The notes under the pieces are model-generated. The model was not told where the DNA came from. It saw nothing but the letters and a program-made list of their open reading frames with translations, and ran no database searches. The translations under genes and the position numbers were made by a program. Below, in pieces: positions 10,621-21,381 of a DNA stretch of 64,000 nucleotides; the first letter of the stretch is position 1; each line of letters starts with the position of its first letter. Source of the DNA: Limonium bicolor (Eukaryota; Streptophyta; Magnoliopsida; Caryophyllales; Plumbaginaceae); assembly GCA_023374045.1 (NCBI GenBank), contig CM041778.1:369246831-369310830 (forward strand). The letters are read 5' to 3'.

Positions 10621-13600
10621 TCATACCCTGACAACCCCAGAAACCCACGGTACAACCAGTGGTGCCGTTGGGTGTGAGCTCCTGTACGAATCAGAATACT
10701 TGTCTTTAAAATTCAATTGGGCTCCTCTGCCTGCACAATCAGAATATATCAGCAGAGCTATTAAATTGTCAATGCTAGACGGCTAATGAAAACTGATGAG
10801 GTAGAATTAACTTGAACATAATAAAAGCCTTGTGCCACCATCTTTAAACGAGAAGATAGCCAGAGAATGAGTTTTTTCAGTCCTTACATATTTGAGCCAG
10901 CATTCTTGGTTTTTATGTTCATAAATGTCCGGGGAGAAGCAACCAGTTTCTGACGGGCAGTAAACCCATATGTTACACTTCATTTCACCCTTCTTCGCAT
11001 TTTTAGCTTGATCCAAGCAAGCCTGGCAACAATCAGCTGCACTTTCCTTGTGATGGGTAAGGCCCCATTTAACAGCAGCACCACCATAGTCCGTGTGGGG
11101 CTCGGCATGGCACTCAGGAGGAATGGGTCTACCAGGTAAAGGAACCTCTTCTGCTCCAAAAGAATAAATATACTTTGATACAGATTTAAAAACGAAGGTA
11201 AAAATGTCTACACAAAGAGTTAAAAAGAGAGAAGTGACAGTAATACCAAACTCCTCGTTATGTTCAGGTTCCTCATCACTCTCCACATTGACAAACTCGG
11301 GTGGTATCCAGAGACCAACTTCCTCCATGAACATGGGCCATTTTGTTTCCATAGCCATTACTAAATATGCTGAAACTCAATTGTAAATATTCATAATGAT
11401 CACAAAGGCACTCATTCAGAATGCTAGAAAACTATTCAAAAGGCCTTTCAGAAAAGGGAAAGGAATTGAAATATTCTTTGGCAGTATACAACAAGATAGG
11501 ATGCCGAATACCAGCTTCTTTTGCTGAAATATTCATGGTCCTATTTTTTTGATCATGGGCCAAGTGTTTCAGCTCTTCAAGTTTCTCCTTGCGCCAATTT
11601 TCCACAGCTTCTGTTAGTTGTAAACAGTTTGCGTGAGAAAGAGATGTAGATAGCAGCATATGAATAAATGAGCATTTCACTGGTCAAAAGAACTGTAAAA
11701 ATGAGACTCAATCTCATAGTATAATTCCCTAATGATCTTGGGTACCTCTTCCAACTGTGCTTCTTCATGCACTATTATGAACTTATGATGTTCTGTTGTT
11801 CAGCTATTTCCTAGGGTGCAACTTGCTACCAAATTTCAATGCAAGTAAACAGACACAAGACAAACAAGAAGCCACCTAAAAAATAATAACAAAATTTCTA
11901 TCTGAAACTAAAGTCCTTGTATCCAACCCTAGCATTCTACTTAGATGTTAGCTGCATGAAAAATATCAGAAGTTACAACTTCCAATGGCCCAGAGGTGTA
12001 TTGATCTGACAGAGATAGAGTAGCAGAATGATAGAGATAGGGAATGTACGGGACAGACGCTCCAGAATCCTCAGGTGAGGCCAATTCAATTCATATCATT
12101 AACGGTGCCTTCTGCTACTGTCCATAGCCTCCTAGTCCTACTTATACTCTACTCTACTGGTGCACTAATGCTTGCACGATCACTGACATACTAACAAACT
12201 TATTATACCAGTATATATCTACCATTAATTTCTGGATTTACATACTATGAGTACCAATGGTAAGTTATTAACACAATTTATTGCCTCGTCTTATAAAAAA
12301 TTAATTGATTCATCTCAGAACCACCATACCAGTATAAATCTGCAGTGTTATATTGACACAATTGCTAAATCAATTGTACATGACAATGTCAACTCTCTTC
12401 TGACTTCAGGTAAGTTATAAAAGAGCAACCAGGGCAGATAATGGCCATAAAAGAAATAAGACAGCAACAGGAATAGCAACCCAAAAAACACAGAACATAT
12501 TTCTAACCATCTACTACTACTTACACCCATGAAACCCTAAGAAGAATGAACATACATACACGGTAAAAGACATGTTCCATTAGCAAATTCAGCTCAACTA
12601 CTAGCATGTCGTTCTTAATTTACTGTGTATCACCAAATGCTCAACTCCAGTAGATATATTTGCCTCATAGTACACATTGTGCAGAGATGATGATCAGCAA
12701 ACTAAGTCAATGATAAGAGTTTGACAGGGGTTCATCAACAAAAAGATCATATTAAGACTTTTACTAGCAACTATGATGCTTAGTTTCTTGGTATGCTTGC
12801 CCAGCTAAGCATTCATGATTCAATGACTGTGAGTTCCCTCAAGGAGTCAAGAGTATTACAGACTTGCCTCTTTGCTGAGTTGTGTTCGCATTATCATCCA
12901 ATCGTTTGAGTCTTTGAAGAATTTCATCCATAAGCAACACTTTAGCACGTTGAGGTAGTTTGATTTTACTTCTGTGGCCAATCAACTCCCCATTAATATC
13001 TTTCACCTATTCCACGTAAAGAGAATTGAAGATGAGACAAGTTACACGACTTTGGCGGCTAAGTACAACCCAACAAAAAAGGACAAGACTGTTGAAATAG
13101 CAAACAAGGGAACCACCCAAAATTGAACAAGCAAAGACAAGAACTAAGAGTTAGGGCAACCATAAAAGAGATAAATACTGACCACTTTAATCAGCTCAAC
13201 TGGGTCTGCTGCTTTCCTGATCCTGATTGATTCTTCAATCCTCTCAATCTGATGTGGTTTGAACTTGACACCTATTTGAAGCAAATCCCTAAAATCAGTT
13301 TTTTGCAAACAGTTCCAAGTTTCGCTAAAACCCCAAATAGGCACAGTATTGCCCAGCGAGTCGATCAAAATTAAAAGTACTCCATACGGGTCACGACATT
13401 TAATAATCCTTCATCCACCGCAAATAACTTGAATAAAACCATTTCGAAGAACACGGGAGAGCTGGAAAACTTACTGTGCTGGGAATAAGAACTAGAGTAG
13501 AGATAAAGGGAGCTATAGATAGAGCGAAGAATGTATAGAACAATGACGATGTTAATTGAGCAAATAGCGAGTGTCGTTCTCTTATAGGAACACCATCTGC

Positions 13601-13634
13601 CTCTCACATGGTTACCCATCTCCACCCTCGCCAT
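10621..13634 (-). CDS. Conserved plant membrane-anchored protein with apple/PAN-like Cys-rich domain
   Basis: Seven exons on the minus strand: 13475-13634, 13183-13271, 12868-13006, 11512-11610, 11247-11369, 10888-11150 and 10621-10730. Phases agree at every junction (1,0,1,1,1,0). The start is the ATG at 13634. Residues about 20-42 form one hydrophobic segment, giving an N-terminal signal anchor. A charged helical region follows (HQIERIEESIRIRKA, then ENWRKEKLEELKHL). Next come a WIPPEFVN motif and a Cys-rich stretch with motifs CHAEPHTDYGG, DCCQACLDQAK, CNIWVYC and ECWLKY. This matches a conserved plant protein family of unknown role that I know by its motifs only. Intron 3 appears to use a GC donor (GCAAGT at 12867). 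Oddity: exon 7 opens in the family frame (AEEP), then one base is missing near 10719-10721 (CCC where the frame needs CCCC). As written the protein stops after about 296 residues instead of about 327. Confidence 0.75.
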
Positions 13635-14113
13635 TGTCGTCGCCCCACTTTTATTCTCCCTGCTCTCGCTTTCTTTGCACTCTTCGTCTTCAACGCTTCC
13701 CCCTCCATCCAACCATCTCACACCCTCCACTTTTCAGTTCTCCTACCTACCGTTTCTCGCTTTTTTATCTGTCTCTCTGTCTTACTGATCGCGATATGAA
13801 TTTACGAATTGTTATTTCGGGTGGGGTGGGAGAAAATAGATCTGTGGAACACAAAAAGGCAGATTCTTCAATGTTTGCGCGACATGGGTAACGAATCCGA
13901 AGACATTAATCACTTGGGTGAGAATTTTTAAACAGGAATTCCAAAGGCGTGGGATGGTAGATAGAATTAGAACGTAAATAAGACGAGGGGAAAGAAAGGT
14001 AACGGTGGTTTTTTGCCTTTTTGGTTCCCTATTTCCATTCCCCCGTGCCCCGTGTTTTGGGCTTGAGAATATTATCGCTAGATGTGGATGATTTTCTGGG
14101 TTTCGGGCTGTTT
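13635..14113. other. Upstream region of the apple-domain gene
   Basis: Presumed 5' UTR and promoter of the minus-strand gene starting at 13634. It is C/T-rich on the plus strand close to the start. It was cut from its original upstream flank by the LINE insertion at 14129, so promoter elements may be displaced by 5 kb. Confidence 0.4.
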
Positions 14114-14128
14114 CGAGCAGAATCTGTT
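14114..14128. repeat. Left TSD of LINE copy 1
   Basis: CGAGCAGAATCTGTT, identical over 15 bp to 19168-19182. This is the direct duplication expected from target-primed reverse transcription. Confidence 0.9.
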
Positions 14129-14232
14129 TTTTTTTTTTAAAAAAAAAACATTGTGACCATATATTAAAACATATAGCAAGCTCAAGGGAAAAAAACCCTC
14201 ATGTCATGCTAGGTCCATATCAAGCTTACAAG

Positions 14233-15935
14233 TCATTCTGATATTAGGGGGAACATGAACCCCCAACCACACCCGATTACTATCAACAAGAGGGTTTCCA
14301 AATTACAGATAATCTTAGTCAGATAGCTATCATACATAATAGTATCACTTCTAATAATACTAGCGAAATTTGGTAGTAATCCTCTCACCATCAAGATATC
14401 CTCCCAACTGGCATTGGGTCTTCTGATATCTCCCAAATTGAGGATATCCTCAAAATATTTTCCAACTGATTCAATGCAAATGCTATGGCTACCCACCGAG
14501 ATAGCAAGCTCCATGACAATTCTTTTTGCTTTGATATCAGCATACTGCACATCACTAGTGCTAGAAATTCTTTGATTGAAAACAACAATAGGCAAACCAC
14601 GGTCGTCTCGAATGAGACCAACTATAACCCGATCCCCATAACGACTAGAAAGCATACCCGTACAAATGTTGTGATAACCCATCGGCGGAGGCTGCCAAAT
14701 CCTAGGAGAATAGAGATGGGAAGAAACCTTCATTACCGAAAGATAAGCTTCAGTAAAAGAGTTGTTTACCTCGACTTCTTTCCACCACGAAAGCTCTGAA
14801 TCATACTTGACTTTATTCCTCGAAGCATATATGGCCCACAGCTTATTGGCTATAAGAGAAGTCTTCTTCACACTCCACACCTCAGACATCCGAAGAAACC
14901 AGTCCAACATACCATCCACATTATTAGGAACATCATTCACATCCACCAAGCCCCTCCATAGGTCTCTAACAGCGCAGCAATAGAAGAAACAATGAGCCAA
15001 ATCATCCTTGTCCCCACAGAAGAAGCACTTGGAATTACCCCAATCCATCTAGCCAGATTATCCTGACAAGGGATAATATTTCCCAAAAACTTCCAGAGAT
15101 TAAGTTTAACTCTAGGGCAGCAAATGGAAGTGGAAAGCTTCTTCCCAATCCTACCTATGTAATGGGAAGGATTGGAGGAACTCTCCACACCTGTTTCCTT
15201 AACCAGAAAGATATAAGCTGATTTGACAGAGAATTTGTTATCTTTTGAGAGAATCCAGGTCCACTGGTTAGAACTAGCCATGTCTTGTGAAGGAGGAGAC
15301 AAAAGCCCGTCCCCCATAGAAGGAAGGGTCCGAGCTCCTTCTCTAAGCACATCCAAAACCGATGAGATGGACTTCCAGATGGGGCTACCTTTATTAGAAG
15401 GGTAGCACTCACTAATATTGTTGTCAGGGTAATAGAGTTGTTTCATAACTTGAGCTACTAAAGACCCCGAACAAGAAAGTAATCTCCAAAGTTGTTTAAC
15501 CAAAAGAGCTTTATTGAAATTTTCCACTTCTCTGAAACCAAGTCCTCCTTGGTCCACAGAAACACATACCTTAGACCATTTAGTCTAGTGAAGAGCTTTT
15601 TTATCAACTTTCCCACTCCACCAGAAGGAGGAGAATGCTGAATTGAGTTTCGCAATAATACCCTTGGGGAGAGCAAATAGGGACATGGTATAGTTGGGAA
15701 TAGACTGGAGAACACTAGACACCATGATGGATCTAGCTGCTTGCGCCATTGGTTTCGTCCAACTGGAGACCCTTTTGTGAACTGATTCGATAAGATAGGT
15801 AAAGAGATCATGTTTTCTCCTACCTATCTTAAGGGGAAGGCCCAGGTATTTGGAGAAACAAGGCACCTCTTGGACATTCAATAAGCTGGAGAGGCTGTCT
15901 TTAATGGAGGGAGAAAGTCTTTTGCTAAACACCAA
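14233..15935 (-). pseudogene. LINE copy 1 ORF2, 3' half: RT thumb, zf-RVT and RNase H-like regions
   Basis: Read on the minus strand in three frames. 15935-15585 carries the RT tail (motifs YLGLPLKIGRRKHDL, SSFWWSGK). 15557-14937 carries the linker to zf-RVT (DQGGLGFREVENFNKALL, PRVKLNLWKFLGNIIPCQDNLA). 15048-14233 carries CFFCGD...AHCFFYCCAV (the Cys/His zinc-binding part) and a C-terminal domain with GDRVIVGLIRDDRG and ISVGSHSIC motifs. The latter fits the RVT_3/RNase H fold by layout, though its acidic catalytic set is not obvious. At least two frameshifts and an in-frame stop near 15588 separate the pieces. Confidence 0.85.
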
Positions 15936-16143
15936 GGGGGCGTTCGTTAGTGAGATGAAAAAGTTTCATCTAGCTTTAATAGTAAAGCTTGTCCATGTGT
16001 CTATTTATAATTTGTCCAACTCAATAAAAAAGTTTCATATGAAGACACATGTAGACTTGCTATTTGTTACCCATGGTAAATACACTAACTCAATCTAGAT
16101 ATTCTGTAAACGTGGGTATGCCCACGTTTGAACGAACGGCACC
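15936..16143. mobile_element. 208-bp MITE inserted in LINE copy 1 reverse transcriptase
   Basis: LINE copy 2 reads straight through this point (AACACTAATTCCG near 24510). Copy 1 has 208 extra bases bounded by GGGGGCGTTCGTT on the left and the inverse AACGAACGGCACC on the right. CAA is duplicated at 15933-15935 and 16144-16146. A 3-bp TSD and G-rich terminal inverted repeats suggest a Tourist/PIF-Harbinger-type MITE. It carries no coding sequence. Confidence 0.75.
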
Positions 16144-16147
16144 CAAT

Positions 16148-17173
16148 TCAGATTTGAGATGGTTGATTGTGGCCGGATGCTAGGAGGAATTTTGTGAGAA
16201 TTTGGTTCAGGTGGGAGATATTAGTGGGATTAGCTTTACCAAAAAGGAGAAGGTCGTCAGCGAAGGCTAGGTGAGATATAGACGGGCAAAGGGGAGAGAG
16301 CTTGATCCCATGGAAATCTCCATTAATATCAGACTTATTAAGGAAACTCGACAGAGCTTCCTGAGCCAAAATGAATAAGAAGGGAGAAAGTGGGTCTCCT
16401 TGTCTAATACCCCTGGACTGGTTGAAAGAGATACCTGGCTTGCCGTTGATGAGGATAGAACATCTGACCGAGCGGACACAATTCATAACTGGAGTAATCC
16501 AAGAAGACGGGAAACCCATGGAAAGGAGAACATCTTGGAGGAAGCTCCACTCTAGTCTGTCATAAGCCTTGCTAAAGTCCAACTTAAGGGCAAAGAAACC
16601 ATTTTTAACAGCTTGGTTCTTCTCTAAAAAATATTGGAGCTCACCTGCTAGAATGATATTATCAGTAATAAGTCTTCCTTTCACAAACCCTGATTGATTG
16701 TGAGAAATGAGATGCGGAAGAATATGTTGAACCCTATTTGCCAAGGTCTTGGAAGCAATCTTATACACAAAGTTACAGAGAGCGATCGGTCTGAACTTAT
16801 CAATATCCGTCACCCCAGCCATCTTTGGGATAAGAGTGATGAAGTAATCATTCAAAGAATCGGGGAGGGGCTGACCTCTAAGGATGGGCATGACTGCATC
16901 AATAATTTGATTCCCAATGATATGCCAAAAGGTGATATAAAATTTATCATTGAAGCCATCCGGTCCAGGAGCTTTGTTGGTTCCTAATTGTTTCACAGCA
17001 GAGATGATTTCCTCTCTGGTATAGGGCCTGCTAAGCTCAGAAATAAAGCTATCCTTTAGCCGACCCTCCACAGCACCCAAAAATTCCCTATCCACCTGGG
17101 GTTGGGAAGAAGAAAAGAGATTTTGGAAATAATCTCTAGCAATGAATTCAATACTCTGCCAAGAGTATTGCAT
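16148..17173 (-). pseudogene. LINE copy 1 reverse transcriptase core
   Basis: Long open frame of 341 residues with the RT landmarks: NKAPGPDGF, IALCNFVYKIASKTLANR, SGFVKGRLITDNI, LKLDFSKAYDRLEW, GIRQGDPLSPFLF and the catalytic LAFADDLLLF (FADD box). The RT copies the element RNA at the nicked target. The frame starts after a frameshift from the endonuclease part (near 17190) and is ended by the MITE insertion, so it is part of a broken ORF2. Confidence 0.9.
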
Positions 17174-17189
17174 AGTGTTCCCAGAATCC

Positions 17190-18303
17190 AGGAGACCAAA
17201 GATCTCTTTGATCTTTTAATAGAAGAAGCCCTAGCATGGAAATACCCCGTATTCTTATCTCCTTCTTTGATCCACTTATCTCTGGATCGTTGCTTCCACC
17301 ATATTTCCTCCCGGAAAGAAAGTAACTCGATTTCCAAGAGGAGCCTCTTTCTATTATTGATAGCTCCCAAAGAGCTATCACTAATAGAAATATTACCAAG
17401 CTCTTTCTTCTTATTGATAATCTTCCATTTAATCTTGGAAATAGACCACCCCTTCCACTCACTTAGCTTCCGAGCACACAAACCCAGAGAATTAGAAATG
17501 TTGGGAAAATTATTACTCCAGACCTCAGTAACTATCTCTGCACACTTGGGATCCAAACACCAACCATTTTCGAACCTGAAAACATTTGTCGGTATTTTGT
17601 GTTTACCAAAGAAATGAATGAACAAGGGGCAATGATCAGACACTTCACGCGGAAGGTGCTCCACCGAAATATTGGGAAAGACCCGCAAACCCACTGAAGA
17701 GCAGAAAACTCTATCCAATCTACTATGGGAGTTGTGATCCCCTTCTTGAAAACTAGTATAGGTGGAGATTTCTCCAAAAAAACCCAATATCATGAAGATC
17801 ACAATCAGCAATAACATCTCGAAACGGGACCATATGCACATCTTGTCTAATTCTTCCACCAACCTCTCAGAGGCGTACAAAATCTGATTAAAGTCCCCGG
17901 CTACCACCCATGGCAAGGAGACTTGTTTACTAAGCACCCGAAGAAGTTTCCAGGACAAATGTTTAAGAGCCCAATTTGACCACCCATAGAAGCCCGTGAA
18001 CACAAATTGAAGATCCCCCGGGAAAGTCATTACCATAGAAACATGGTGTCGAGATTGGGATAACATCGAGCAGCCTATAGTATCTTTCCACATTATGCAA
18101 AGACCACCACTTCTACCTCTGCTATCCACCGCTGTCCCATGATACCGAGGGAATAAGGCAAAGAAAAGCTCCATATCTGTCGAGGATTTGTGGGTTTCAC
18201 TGAGGAAGATTATGTCAGGGTTGAGTTTTAATATCAAACCCTTGATCCAATACACTGCCTTGGATTTCCCCAGCCCCCTACAATTCAGAGATAGACTGCT
18301 CAT
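17190..18303 (-). pseudogene. LINE copy 1 AP-like endonuclease and linker
   Basis: Begins at the ATG at 18303 with SLNCRGLGKSKAVYW, followed by DIIFLSETHKS (catalytic Glu), AGDFNQI, SRLDRVF and SDHCPLFIHFFG (catalytic Asp-His pair). This is the order of an APE-type endonuclease that nicks target DNA. A linker follows (WWKQRSRDKWIKEGDKNTGYFH), then the frame shifts near 17190 before the RT. Length and motifs fit plant L1 elements. Confidence 0.9.
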
Positions 18304-19167
18304 CTGCTAGAACACTGCAAGATACAACCCACCACTTCTCTGAGTACGAAGGGCCACAGCAGATCAAAACAGAAAATAACTCCCGAACTCCACCCCGAGA
18401 ACCAGAACCAATAGACCCAGACAACTACAACACCTTTCGGCAGAGAGCTTCGAAAAACCACCAGAACCCAATTCACCACCCTGCTGTAAAACTACACAAA
18501 CACCGAATCTGGACAAACCAGACCCGATCAACCATGGAGAAGAATGACACACACTCGACTCCACCCAAAGCGCCACCACGAACTTCACACAAAACACACC
18601 TCTATCCTGAAATCGCAGCACACCCGCTACTAACAGAAAGGCAAGAGGACAGCGAGCCAAAACCTCAATAGCTCGATCAGACACACAGAAATCTAACCCT
18701 AACAGAAGTAGGACCAACCGGATCGACAAAGATAGACTCGCCCCTGGAGATCCACCCTGACGAAGACCTGAAGCAAGAACCTAGCACCACACATAAACCA
18801 GAGCACCTCAAGAGACCACTGACTCGAACCAGCCAAGAAACTTCAAGCCCACAGACTCTGGACAGAGAGACAACCCCACTGAAATCCACCACGCTTACTC
18901 GGACCTTTAGGGATGACGGCTTCCGAAACCCCCAAATAACTCCCTTAACCTAAACGAGGAACCCCGACAAACGAATCAAACGATTCAATAAGCTTGCGGA
19001 AAGGAAGAGTGTCTGGCTGAGGAATCACTCCGGGAAAATAAGATAGAGAGGCGACAAAGCCTAACTCACTGAATCAACAAGTGAGAAATATGGGAGGACG
19101 CGCGAAAATAACCTCCAAAATCACCTCACTAAGGAAAGCGATAAAAAGTTATTTACCGCAAGCGGAC
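18304..19167 (-). other. LINE copy 1 leader without ORF1
   Basis: The 864 bases between the 5' TSD and the ORF2 start hold no zinc knuckle or ORF1-like protein in any frame. The minus strand is G/T-rich. Small open frames inside are low-complexity and not conserved in copy 2. Confidence 0.6.
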
Positions 19168-19182
19168 CGAGCAGAATCTGTT
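19168..19182. repeat. Right TSD of LINE copy 1
   Basis: Second copy of the 15-bp sequence at 14114-14128. Together they show that 13635-14128 and 19183 onward were contiguous before insertion. Confidence 0.9.
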
Positions 19183-20182
19183 GGTGGTGGGTCGTCTATT
19201 CGAGTTAGTATTTTTTTTTTTTTGGAATTTCCAATATTTGGATGTTGAAATGATTATTGTTCTGTGGATGATATTCGTATCGTAGTTTGATATTGTAAGA
19301 TTATTTTAAAATAAAATTGTTTCTTCATTTATATTATTCTATAGTAGTTAGTATATGGCAGCCGCAAACAGACCAATTGTAAGCGGATTGCATCTTTTTA
19401 ACACATCAAGGGTCTTTTATAATTTTTGAAAGAGTGTTTGTTTCTTAGTTCGATTTCTAGTTGATGTGGTCATTTTAAAAAAATACAGTCAAATTTTAAA
19501 TTTCACATTCACCAGCATACAGTCAGTATTTCAGAGTTTACAGTCACAAAAAAAAACTAGTATATATACACTCCCGAGGCACCCTATCTTATCCACCCTC
19601 TCATTTCTCATTTCACACAAAAAATCACATTTGAAAACCTTCAAACACTCTCCTTCGGTCAAACTCTATTTCCCACGTTTAAGGTAACATTTTTCACGCA
19701 TCTTTCATTGTGTTTATGTTATTGTATGATTAGGATTAGTTTTAGTACTGATTTACATTAATCGGAAGTCAAATCAAGCTTAAAAATAAAAAAAGGAACG
19801 CACAGATCCGTACGTAAAATGGATCAGCAACGCCACCATCCGTTGCATACCGTCCGTAATGGACGATATGAAACGGACGGTGGCGTTTCTGGTCCGTTTT
19901 ACGGACAATACATATTGGACCATTTTACGGAGAGTCGAGACCGTATGTTTTGCGGACGTAGTAGTTTCATCCATTTTACAAACCACGCTGCTTCGCGTCC
20001 GTTGCGGATGTTGTGGGTAAAGGTCCGTTTTGGACCAGTGAAACAGAACTTTTTTACTAATTTCGTTATTTTGATGTCATTTTTTTTACAAAATGAACGG
20101 AAAGGACAAACAAAAAGCGGTGGCTGATTGTTCTACTTCGAAGGCCAAGAGAAAGAAGGTGACACGATCTATAAGGCAGTAA
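19183..20182 (+). promoter_or_regulatory. Presumed 5' flank of the PMD pseudogene, with ACGGAC-rich inverted repeats
   Basis: A TATA-like TATATATACACTCC lies near 19560, followed by a C/T/A-rich leader. At 19829-19844 and 19872-19887 two 16-bp arms (AACGCCACCATCCGTT and its near inverse) can form a hairpin with one mismatch and a 27-base loop. From about 19805 to 20040 short ACGGAC/GTCCGT words recur many times in both directions. That is typical of subterminal DNA of a transposon rather than of a coding exon. A short open frame at 20090-20182 is Lys/Arg-rich and of unknown meaning. Confidence 0.35.
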
Positions 20183-21381
20183 ATGGAGATAGAGAGATGG
20201 TCCAAGAGCATTGCAGACCGACCATCAGCATCACGGTCACTTGCTGCCTCATCTCCTCACTCTGCTGCTGCTTCTCGTTTGTGTCCTGTTCATCAGGAGT
20301 TTACGTCACCGAGGCAGTTCGTATCTGATGGTGACGACGACGACACCGATGATGATGATGATGATGTGGACCAGCAGACGGCCGGACATCAGGTAGCCCT
20401 TCCTGCTGCACCTGCTGCCGATCGAGGAGAGGCACCAGCTAAGGGTCAGATACCCACCGATTGGTTCATCACTCCGAAGTCCGTCCCGATTGTCTGTAGT
20501 CCTTCAGATGCCAGCCTGCTATGAAGCTTTGGTGGACATGTTGCACTTGATGTGTGGTAAGGAGTGGTATGTATCCCTAACTTTTGTTATTTAATGGTAT
20601 TAACCTAAATGTGTAGACTTATAAAAACGTATGAAAACATTAGATTGTACATAAAAAACTTATAAAATCAATATACCTTTAGGATCGTGGATGTTTAACG
20701 CTTGTATCTAGAGGCCCTTTACTAAAAAAGTGGCATGTTGATCTCCTTTACCACGAGAGGAAGGAGCTGGTAGAGAGAGACAGTGGGTTAGCGCATCTTC
20801 ACGACTGCTCCCACGGATATTTTGATTTAGAGTTGATATCAGCTTTCGTGGAGAGGTGGCAGTTGGACACCAACAACTTCCACCTACCTTTTTGTGAGAT
20901 GACAATCACTCTACATGACGTCTATCACATTATGTGTGTATCGATTCAGGGGAGAGTTGTTGCGTTTGAGGCCCCTGAGGAGTTGTGTGGAGGTGCAGTG
21001 CCGCCGGAGCTGACTTTGAACCACACGCTGGCTGCACTCGCTGAGGTGGTAGGCCTTCCTTCAGTCAATGTGGTGAAGGAGCAGAGGTCGTACCACAAGG
21101 GCGGTGTCCCCTACAGTAAAGTTAGGGAGTGGTGTGGCCACGGAGATGTCACATACGCTTGCGAGGCTCGTGGCTATCTATTCTACTTGCTTGGTTGCAC
21201 ATTATTCCTTGACAAGGGGAATGACAGGATGCGCTCTTACACTTGCTCGCCCTTACAGGAACTCAACACCATCTCAGACTACATGTGGGGTGCTGCTACA
21301 TTCGCATATCTCTATAGACAGCTCGGTGTCTCTTCTCGTGCTGAGACGAAGACCATCACTGGGTGTCTTACCCTACTGCAG
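20183..21381 (+). pseudogene. Plant mobile domain (PMD, MAIN-like) gene fragment
   Basis: Two exon-like blocks. Block 1 (20183-20556) has an acidic Asp run, then DWFITPKS and PSDASLL. The reading then hits a TGA at 20522-20524 and continues in the same frame as SFGGHVALDVW before a GTAAGG donor. Block 2 (20683-21381) follows a TTTAG acceptor and reads SRGPLLKKWHVDLL, ISAFVERWQLDTNNFHLPF, MTITLHDVYHIM and GYLFYLLGCTLF. It ends at CTGCAG before GTATAA. The block 2 motifs are those of the plant mobile domain (aminotransferase-like, PF10536-type), found in transposon-associated and domesticated proteins. The internal stop, a phase mismatch between the blocks and the absence of downstream exons make this a pseudogene or captured fragment. 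Confidence 0.7.

Larger units (their letters stand above)
14129..19167 (-). mobile_element. Full-length L1-type LINE, copy 1
   Basis: A 5.0-kb non-LTR retrotransposon on the minus strand, bounded by identical 15-bp TSDs. Order on its own strand: 864-bp leader (19167-18304), AP-type endonuclease, reverse transcriptase, Cys-rich zf-RVT region, RNase H-like C-terminus, then a 3' UTR ending in an A/T run at 14129-14150. No ORF1 (gag-like RNA-binding protein) is visible in the leader, although the 5' end seems intact. The ORF2 frame is broken at several places and interrupted by a MITE (15936-16143), so the copy is inactive. It shares domain order, close protein similarity and 3' UTR motifs (around ACCATATATTA) with the copy at 22703-27416. 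Confidence 0.9.

Noticed and set aside
13571..13891. Plus-strand open frame overlapping exon 1 of the apple-domain gene
   Set aside because: Shadow frame of a C/T-rich region; the minus-strand gene has consistent splice phases.
14129..14150. T-run/A-run palindrome taken as a terminator hairpin
   Set aside because: It is the tail of a LINE on the minus strand in a plant genome; a bacterial-type terminator does not apply.
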